A stretch of 64,000 nt of DNA, taken from contig QPMI01000005.1 in NCBI GenBank assembly GCA_004431415.1, positions 1,178,001 through 1,242,000 of the forward strand, read 5' to 3'. Of the stretch, positions 56,430 to 64,000 are shown in pieces. The notes beneath the pieces are model-generated. The model searched no databases, was not told where the DNA came from, and was given only the letters and a program-made list of their open reading frames with translations. Origin of the DNA: Cyanophora paradoxa. Its lineage: Eukaryota; Glaucocystophyceae; Cyanophorales; Cyanophoraceae. Numbering within the stretch: position 1 is the stretch's first letter; each line of letters begins with the position of its first letter. The translations under genes were made by a program, and so were the position numbers.

Positions 56430-56770
56430 GTACTGACTGGCACCCGCCCGACCGCGCCCGGCCCCGGCCCCCAGCTGGCGACGCCACTCGCCCAACTATA
56501 GCTAGCTCTTCCCCGTCAGCCTAGTAGCAGCTGCAGGCCTGCCACACGCACCCGTCATGCGAGATCTCTTACTTAAATACAATACAATAACTCATACGTA
56601 ACACGATTTGGTACAGTTGCAGAGTCATCACGACCGAATAACTGAACAGCAAGAAACAGGGAGCACCAGCACATAGCACGGCAGCCTGCCCACACTACTA
56701 GAAACGAATGTTACTTATCCTACCCCTATCACAATGCCCTACCGATCACGAATGCCCTACCAATCACGAT
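56430..56770. other. Short intergenic region
   Basis: It holds the 3' flanks of MLH3 (+) and of the unknown gene ending at 56775 (-). It includes an ACTAGTACTAGTACT patch (about 56420-56433) and a local repeat of CCCTACCGATCACGAAT-like words (about 56735-56782). No gene is seen. Confidence 0.5.
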
Positions 56771-56774
56771 CGCC

Positions 56775-58149
56775 CTACCGATCCGACTGCACGCCTCGCA
56801 AGTACGAATTGCAAGGCAGATTATGCAAAAAATTTGCAACGCATATACGAAAATATACGGGATATAAAGTCCGATATCTCAAAAATTGAGTCCAAAACCA
56901 GAACGGAGGCGAGACTGAGCCTCCGTGACAAAACTCCGGTTCGAAGGACATAGCGCAAAGCTGGATCCGTGGCGAATCACGAGCCACGGACGCGCTGGAA
57001 AGGGCCGCCGGGGCGGTCAAAAAATGATGGTCCCGCAGCCACCTGCCGAAGACAAAGACAACATCGATCAGCGGCCCGCGGATGAAGCAGAAAGAAAGAG
57101 GAAAGGAAGGAAAGGAAGGCGCACCGTACGAGAGCTTGTTCAACTCGCGGCTGGGGATCCTGACGGGTGCCGACGTTTGCACCTTCGCGGCGTGCGGGTC
57201 CGCGGCAACTTCGAAGTCGTCGTCGTCGGCATCGTCAAAGTCGTAGTAGGCGTTTGGCGCTGCGCCGTTGAACCGATCGCGGGCCGCCAGGCCGCTCGCG
57301 CTCCACTTGCGCTCAAGCTTGGCGTTCAGAATTGTCCGCGGCATGGCCGGGTGGGCCTGGGTGCTCTTCTCGCTCGACGATCCGATTTCCACCGGCGCCG
57401 GCGATGCGCTAACTGAACCTAGACGAACCATATGCATCTCCGATCAGCAACAGGGCTCGCCGCCGGCGGAGCCTTGGCACTAATAGATCTAGACCGCCGC
57501 ACCTTGGAATTGGGTCTGCGGGCGGCGACCCTGGGACGCTTCCGAGTCGCTGTCGCTGATGTTCGCTGACCTCGACTGCTTCAGAACGCGCCTTATCGAG
57601 GGTCTGCGGGCCGCGACCATCATCAGCCGCTGGCGTCTGATCATGATCAGAGCGGATATCGACACTCGAGCTCGCCTCCTGCAGGTGTTCTCGGTTGCGG
57701 ACTCGCTGTCGCAGTCCAGGAAGCTAAACATATCTGTTTGAGGAGATGGTCAGCGCTAAACGGCGGGAAAACGGGCCTCCACGAGGGCTCGGCAATGATC
57801 ACCGTTGCTGTCCACCCGCTTCATGCCGCCGGCCGTCACCACCGCGGCGAGGGGCCTGGACGCGACGAACATGGGAAGCGCCGCAGTCGACATTTGCTTG
57901 GATTTCCGAGGCTCGTTCGGAGGACTGCAGATCGACAGGCTGTCCCTCTTCAGAGCGCGTGCACGCTGTTGCGCTGGCACAGGCCACGCAGCCCCAGCCT
58001 CCAGGCGATCGACAAGCTCAAGAAGAGTTCCGCCGCCGCGCTGTTAATGCTGCTACGTATACGCTGCTCCGCAGCGCTGGCAGCTGCTGCTGCTGCTGAG
58101 CTGCTGCCGAATCAGTGCCGATATACCCGGGTACAGCTTTGGTGAGCAT
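56775..58149 (-). CDS. Hypothetical acidic protein
   Basis: Not recognised. Exons join as PPNEPRKSKQMSTAALPMFV, VASRPLAAVVTAGGMKRVDS, then (donor GTGATC, acceptor AACAG) NDMFSFLDCDSESATENT, and on through KQSRSANISDSDSEASQGRR. A GTGCGG donor near 57500 joins PQTQFQ to VSASPAPVEIGSSSEKSTQA, then MPRTILNAKLERKWSASG, NAYYDFDDADDDDFEVAADP. Later exons run to a TAG at 56775, with a long final frame of unusual composition that may be partly non-coding. A candidate ATG at 58147-58149 begins a Gln-rich exon that I could not join in frame. Ser-Asp-Ser-Asp runs suggest phosphorylation sites for casein kinase 2-type enzymes. Confidence 0.5.
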
Positions 58150-58199
58150 CGTGCCGGCACACTGACCAACCACATTGCGGCTTCTTTCCGGATCCGGAG

Positions 58200-60330
58200 A
58201 TCCGGATCTTGCAGTTGGGTCCGAACTTACCACATGAGCCCTGTGCCAAAGCGCCCAGTCAGGCTGGACGGAGGATTGAGTCAACCGGCTTGACGGTCTT
58301 GACCGATCGTTTAATTTTGATTTTCAACTGCCCCAACTGCCGATGGAGGGGGGTACGTGTACGTATCAGAAGCTACGAAGGCGAACATTCGTTTGACACG
58401 AGCCACGTGGCACGTTGCACCGTGCCCATGACATATATATATATATATGGCCCCATGTGACCGTGTCACCGCGGCCGTGATCATGACGGGGGCCGGGGCG
58501 CCGGGCCGGGGGGCGTATACGTACCCGCTGCCACTAGCCTGCATCATGGCATATGCATGCCAGGCCCGCGCGGCGGCCGGCCGCGGGCGCCGGCCGCTGG
58601 CCAGTGGCCAGTGGCCATGGGGCGCGCGCGGTCGACGGCCAGTGATGTTATTCCGAATTAACCGAAAAACTGCCCATTCCAGGAATAATTCCTGGAATAT
58701 TCCTAGTAAGATTCCGAATTCTTTATTGTTTCTAGAAACCCTTCCCTCATACACGCGTACCGCACTGCAGCTGCGGCACCCCACGTGCACGCCGTGACGC
58801 CGGCCCAGCCCCGCCCTGCCCGCTCCTCCCCGCTTTGCGAGACCACTGTATGAACTGTCAAGCATTAAATATTGAAGCATATTCATATGCATGCGTTCGA
58901 AGGTGCAGCAGTGAGCTCGAGCTGTCGTCGTTGACGTCATCGGGCAGACCGCTTGCGGATCGGAGGCGACTCCGACGGGCCAGCTGAGCCCTCGTTCTCA
59001 CCAGACATCGATTTGCGATGCGGGCGCGCTCTGCTGGACGCTGTGTGCTGCGTTCTGGCGAAAAATCCCATGCACGAACAAGTACCCCCCCTTATTCGGA
59101 ACAATTCCTGAAAGAACGGCGTTCCCAGCACCATTCCAGGAATCATTCTAGGAATTATTCCAGGAATATAATTAAAAAATGTTTCTAGAAAGAATGCCAT
59201 AACTGTCGACGGCCCGCGGCCGCCGCCGGCATGCATGCGCATATATATGCATATGCGCGCGCAGCCCTCTAGCCCTACTAGGCTACTGTATTAGGGCGCC
59301 GGCGCCGCCGGGCCGCCGCGGCCAGCCTGGCAGGGCGCCGGCCAGGGCCGCGGCGCCGGCCCGGCCCGCCGCGGCCGGCGCCGCCGGCGGGCTAGCGCTA
59401 GCCTAGTAGCTGCGGACCTGCGGTCCAGCGGCTCGAGCTCCAGCGGCGGCTGACTCACTGTGAGTCAGTGAGCGGCCGCCGGGCCACTGCGCCGGCCAGC
59501 CTGCCGCCTAGGCCTGCATGCGCAGGCACCCAGACTAAGTAACCCAGTGCGACCCGGCCAGGCGGCCGCGGCCGCCCGGCCGGGCCTGCCGGCGCCATCA
59601 TGATCAGTGCCATGGCCTGCATCATGGCTGCATGGCCGCCGCCCGCCCCGGGCCGCCTCGGCCCGCCGACGGGCCGGCGACGGCCCGGCCCGCGCGCGCC
59701 GCGCGCCGCCCGCCGCCCGCCGGCCGCGGCGGCCCCGGGGCCGGCGCCGGCGCCGCGGCGCGTTATATATATAGAAAAATAAAAACCACTAGTAGTACTG
59801 AGTATGCCGTATACGTATAACCCGTGTTGTATTATACTATGCAAACGCTAAAATACTTGGTATTCGCCATACTGGGCGCCGGACGCAATCTAAACGATAT
59901 ACGGCCCGCCTTCGCCCGGTACCAGGCGACGTATCCGCATCTGCCGGACCAAAAGTACTAGATTAAATTGCTAGTACCGAGCCAAGACCCCTCTCCGAGG
60001 TCCCGGTCCGGCGCCGCCCGGCGGCCCCCGAACCCTAGGCCCCCTCACGGCGGCGCTTTCCCGGCCCGCCGCCCCCGCCGCCCGCAATGCATGCGCAGCC
60101 CCGTCGTACTTTCGAGGCCTCCCGCCCCCCGCCGCGCTCTCCTGCGAGGCCGGGCCGGCCGGTCCCCCCGCACGCCCGCCCTTCCCGACGGCCGCCCGAC
60201 GCCGCCCGCTGTCCCGCCCCGCGCCCCGCGCGCCTCGCCGTCCTTGTTACGCATAAAGAAGAGCGCGTGCACGGGCGGGGACCAAAAGGTGAAGGGCCCG
60301 GCAGAGGGGGGAGGGAGGGCCGCGCGGCCC
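58200..60330. other. Non-coding, palindrome-rich region
   Basis: No gene is supportable. GC palindromes (GGCGCCGGCGCC, CGGCCG, GCATGCGCATATATATGC) dominate 59200-59770. A TA repeat lies at 58433-58447. Paired ATTCC/GGAAT palindromes flank about 0.5 kb (58676-59191). The stretch at 60000-60340 is C-rich, with GCC runs, and directly precedes the recombinase-like frame; it may hold its promoter. Confidence 0.5.
58676..59191. repeat. Possible small MITE-like element with paired palindromes
   Basis: ATTCCAGGAATAATTCCTGGAAT at 58676-58698 is a perfect palindrome around one A. Its components recur at 59133-59168 (ATTCCAGGAATCATTCTAGGAA and ATTATTCCAGGAAT). TGTTTCTAGAAA occurs at 58727-58738 and again at 59180-59191. 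The AT-rich arms contrast sharply with the surrounding GC-rich DNA. No target duplication was identified. Confidence 0.45.
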
Positions 60331-60340
60331 GGCCCGGCCC

Positions 60341-63300
60341 ATGTCGGTCCGCACCGTCCGCGACGGCTGGGAGCGGATCGAGTTCCGCGGGCCGTTCGGC
60401 GATGATGTGCTCCACGTCTTCAAGTCGCCCGACGGCGGGCCCGTCGTGGCGTCTGCCGAGTTCATGAGGGTGATGAGGAACGCGCCGGGCGAGGCGGCGG
60501 AGGAGGCGGAGCGGGTCCTAGCGTCCCGCTACGGCGCGGCGGCGCGGCCGCTCACCGGCTCCGAGGTCGAGGCGACGATCTTGTGCTGGGAGATGCTCGG
60601 CATCGCCCGCCGCGGCGACCTGCACCCCGTGCACAACCCGCCGCGCGTCCTGAACCTACGCGTGTGCGAGGAGGTGGCCTCGGACGCGTGGGAGGCGAGC
60701 GAGAGCCGCGCCTGCAGGCGGCGTTTGCGCGGTTCGCGGCGGCGATCGAGAGGCGGCGGGCGGAGACCTTTGAGAGGGTCGAGGTCGCCGTGCTCCGCGC
60801 CGAGGGCCTGCGATTCCACGCCTTTCGGGTGCGCCGCATCGAGCACCCGGAGACGACGTGGTACGTCCCGCTGGCGAGCGTCTCGGCCGCCGTCTACGGC
60901 GACGCGCGGGACACCCAGTCGGTCCGCCGCGAGCTCGGGCGGCGGCACCCCGAGGTCGGCGAGGGCTCGCCGTTCCTCTGGCGCGCCTCGTCCAAGGCCC
61001 TCGGAAAGGAGCGCTTCCGCCTCATCTGCCGCACGATCGCTCGCTTCTGCGGCCTGGGGAACGAGGCGGGCGAGGCGCACCGGACGGCGGCGCGCCAGTG
61101 GCTCTTCCTCTCGATCGAGGCGACGAGCGGCTGCTCTTCAAGCTCCCGGGCCGCGAGCCGGCGCTGGCCGTCGCCTTTCGCCGCGCGCGGCTCGCGCTGA
61201 TGGGGCCGATCCCGCCGAGATCGACCTCGCCGCCCCGATGCCGCCGCCGGTCCGGCGGCTCGCGCTGTTCGGCCGCAAGGACTGGCTCCAGGACGCCCAG
61301 ATCGCGAACATCGTGTGCGCCCGCCGCCGCCGCCCCGGCCCGTCCGCCACGGCGCGCGCCGACGCCCGCGCCCGCCCGCCCGCAGCACGCTCCTGCTCGT
61401 CCGCGCCGGCCCCAGATCCGCGTCCGCAGCCTGTACCGGCCTCGTCCGACATCGTCGCCTCGAACCTGCGGCGGTACGCGAGGTTGGAACCGGAACGGAG
61501 GAAGAGGAAGAGCCTGGGCTACGCCTCGGAGGGTGGAATCGTTCTATGCCCGTCAGCATCGGGTACGGGCGACGGACGTCGGCGCGGAGCTGGAGCACCG
61601 GCGGGCACTGGTAAAATTGCGCGTACCCTCCGATTGTACCCTAACCCCACCCTCCCCTCCCCTCGCAGGATCCTACTCGCCGTCGACGGCGCGACGAGGT
61701 CCGCCGGGACCCCCGTACCCCCTCCCTCGTCCGACCCGAAGGAAACTGCGTACCCTCGTGCGCAGGCGCCTGCGTTGGTTCGACTCGCTCGGGCTCGCCC
61801 GGACCGCGCCGTCGAGAGGGCCGCCAAAAGGCCTTTCCGGCGTTCTCCTGGGCGTCGACACCGTCGGACGCCTGCAGACGGACTCGTTTCAGTGCGGGAT
61901 CTGGTGCGGGAGGGGGTGGACTCCCCTCGCGCCGCGCGGCGCCCGCTCACCGGCCGGGATGGGGACCGCAGGGTGTGCTTCTTCGCCGAGTCGATCATCA
62001 ACGAGGCGGCGACGCAGTTTGGATGGGAGGAGCACCTCACGGGAGCCCGCGCCCTCGGGTTCCTGCGCGAGGGCGGTCAGGATCGGGACGAGTTCGCCGC
62101 CCGCAACGGCCGCTTCATCGCGAACCGGCGCGAGGCGTTCCGGAACCTCTTGGAGTCGGCCCTCGTCGACCGCAGCGCGACGCGGCTCTTTGAGGAAGAG
62201 GACGAGGACGTGGACGGGGAGGGCATCGTTTTACCCGCCTCGGCGGGGCGGGCCGAGGCCGCCGCGATCCCCTCGTCCTCTTCCTCGTCGTCCTCCGCGT
62301 CGGACGAGGCCGAGGGCGAGGGCGGAGGGGAGGAAGAGGCGGAGGCGGAGGGCGAGGGCGAGGGCGGGGCCGCCGACGGGGGCGGCGAGGGCCCGTCCGC
62401 CGGGCCCGTCGACCGCGGCCAGTTTACGCTCGCCGCGTCGTCCATGGGCGCCACGCTGCGGGCGCAGTTGGCCGCGTTCAAAACGTGGCGAACGGCCGTC
62501 CTCGAACCTTCGCGGCGCGGGGCGCGCGTGGAAAAGGACTCGACTCTCTCGAACGACCTGTGCAACTTTCAGCGGCTGCTCGGCTACGTCAACACGCGCG
62601 AGACGATCGACGGCGAGCTCACCCTGGACTCGGTCCTCGGGCGCATCGATGCGGCCGAGATCGTGATGCGCTTCCTTCGGTACCTCAAGGACGAGCGCGG
62701 GGCGGCGCCCCTCACGCAGGTCAACTACCTCTCCTCCATCCTCTCGGTCGCCGGGTTCCTCCACACCCGCTCCGGCGCGCCGCCGGGCAGCGAGTCGGAC
62801 CTGCAGCGCGCGCTCAGGAACCTCAAGGTGCAGACGTGCGCGCCGGCGGCGGCGGGGGGACTCACCGAATCGCGTCGCAGGGCCAGCTGCAGACCGAGGC
62901 CCGGTCGGCGCGCAAGTGGGCCGCGCGGCAGGTGTGGATCGAGTACGAAGAGGTTCTGGAGGGTCGAATCAAGGCCTACGAGGCGTTTCGGGCCGAGGAG
63001 GGCGAGCGGGCGCGGGCCAAGCACCTCCGGGACGCGCTCGCCCTCGGGATGCTCTCGCTGTGCCCCGCGCGCGTCGCCGTGGTGAGGAAGCTCCGGATCG
63101 GCGACACGCTCACGCGCGAGGGCGGCCGGTGGTGCCTCTCGCTGCTGCGGATGCGGGATGAGCCCGGGGACGGCGAGGACGAGGGGCGGCTGGCGCACAA
63201 GACGGCCAAGATCCACGGCGCCATGCGAGCGACGCGTCCCCGCCCGCCCGCCCGCCGCCGGTCCCAAGCTGACGCCCCGTCCCTCGCGCAGCGTCGTCCC

Positions 63301-63999
63301 GATCGCCGAGCCGCTCCAGGAGCTCTTTACCCAGTACACGGAAGAGCACCGGGCCGCCCTCCTCGCCGACGGCGCCCGGGGCTCGGACCCGGGCTTTATC
63401 TTCTGCAAGTACGACGGCGGGCCGATGAGCGTCACGGATTTACCGCGTACTTTAAAAAGGTGAGCGTACCTCGGTCCCCCCGTCGGCGCGCCCCGACGAC
63501 GACGACGCCCGCCGCCGCCAGGCGACGCTCCGCTGGACGAAGAAGGAGATCCGCCGCGCCTCCTGCGCAGCGTCGTGAGCACGTGGGTGCGGGACAAGAG
63601 CGCCGAGGGGCCATCACCGCCGACGTCGCCGACGGGATCATCCGCGGCACCGCCAAGCTGCTGGCCCATACGCCGCGCGTCGCGACGCTCCACTACGACG
63701 TGCACGCCAAGCAGCGCGAGGCGGCGACGGCGGCGGCCTGGTTCGAGCACGCCGCGCTCGAGTACGAGGCCCGCCGCGCCGAGCGGGACCGCCCGGCGAC
63801 GCCGCCGGCGCTCGAGGGGCCGCCGGCGCCCAAGGGACCGTCGCCGCGGAAGCAGAAGAAGGCGGCGGCGAGGGCGCCGCCGGAGCGCGCGAGCGCGATG
63901 GCGGTCGAGGAGCTGCCGCCGGCGCCGCCGCTCCCGTCGCCCGACTCGCCGCTGCCGGGCGGGCGGGCCGCCGCCGTCGGCGCCGCCGTCCCGAGCACC
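60341..63999 (+). CDS. Tyrosine recombinase-like protein, frame-broken, cut by window edge
   Basis: An ATG at 60341 starts MSVRTVRDGWERIEFRGPFG. The frame changes at about 60700, 61130 and 61200; a 23-nt GCGAGC...CAG intron could explain the first, the others are unexplained. A long frame to about 62830 has an Asp/Glu-rich linker, then a core-binding-like helical domain (FQRLLGYVNTRETIDGELTL, VNYLSSILSVAGFLHTRSG). After an intron come KWAARQVWIEYEEVLEGRIK, LCPARVAVVRKLRIGD (candidate catalytic Arg), RLAHKTAKIHG (candidate Lys), FIFCKYDGG and AKLLAHTPRVATLHYDV (candidate His/Arg and Tyr), in the order of tyrosine recombinases. The last join needs a frameshift near 63610. It could be a Crypton- or DIRS-type element gene or a domesticated copy. 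The frame is open at the window end. Confidence 0.6.
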
Positions 64000-64000
64000 G

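Overview
This window is nuclear DNA from a GC-rich, intron-rich eukaryote, most likely a unicellular alga or related protist. Nearly every gene is split into short exons. Most 5' splice sites read GTGCG (also GTGAG, GTGCC or GTACCCC), with a few GC-AG introns of the form GCGAG...CAG, and most 3' ends are C-rich followed by CAG. The protein set (TmcB-like giant membrane protein, RWP-RK factor, voltage-gated K+ channel, class III adenylyl cyclase, RP9 splicing factor, MLH3) excludes a prokaryote and fits a flagellate or alga. I cannot name the lineage. Gene models were made by hand by joining frames at GTGCG...CAG boundaries, so exon edges are good in conserved parts and uncertain elsewhere.

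Layout. 0-1.7 kb: non-coding, with a 149-bp-period tandem repeat. 1.76-2.7 kb (+): weak proline/alanine-rich candidate gene. 3.0-7.6 kb (-): multi-exon protein with two EF-hand-like modules. 7.95-13.5 kb: palindrome-rich non-coding DNA that includes a ~2.3-kb element with terminal inverted repeats (9149-11466). 13.6-22.6 kb (-): very large TmcB-like membrane protein. 23.4-24.8 kb (-): F-box/LRR-like protein with an ankyrin-like end. 25.1-26.8 kb (+): BAH-like chromatin protein with an acidic tail. 27.1-35.8 kb (-): voltage-gated K+ channel with a secreted-type N-terminal ectodomain. 36.1-37.9 kb (+): F-box protein with a nuclear signal. About 39.3-42.4 kb (+): cyclic-nucleotide-binding domain fused to an RWP-RK DNA-binding domain. 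43.1-44.2 kb (-): RP9. 44.5-45.3 kb (+): small unknown gene. 45.35-48.2 kb (+): GAF-adenylyl cyclase. 48.7-49.4 kb (+): small unknown gene. 50.5-51.95 kb (-): lysine-rich repeat protein with about one repeat per exon. 52.2-56.4 kb (+): MLH3. 56.8-58.1 kb (-): unknown acidic protein. 58.2-60.3 kb: palindrome-rich non-coding DNA. 60.3-64 kb (+): tyrosine-recombinase-like gene cut by the window edge.

The most interesting content is the neighbourhood at 27-48 kb: a voltage-gated K+ channel, a transcription factor with an apparently intact cyclic-nucleotide pocket, and an adenylyl cyclase whose specificity residues point to cAMP. Together they could form a cAMP-to-transcription pathway, but proximity is only suggestive. 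A second observation is a strand-specific intron signature: the channel, cyclase and MLH3 introns carry many sense-strand GTACCCC words, while the TmcB, RP9, BAH and lysine-rich genes almost lack them.
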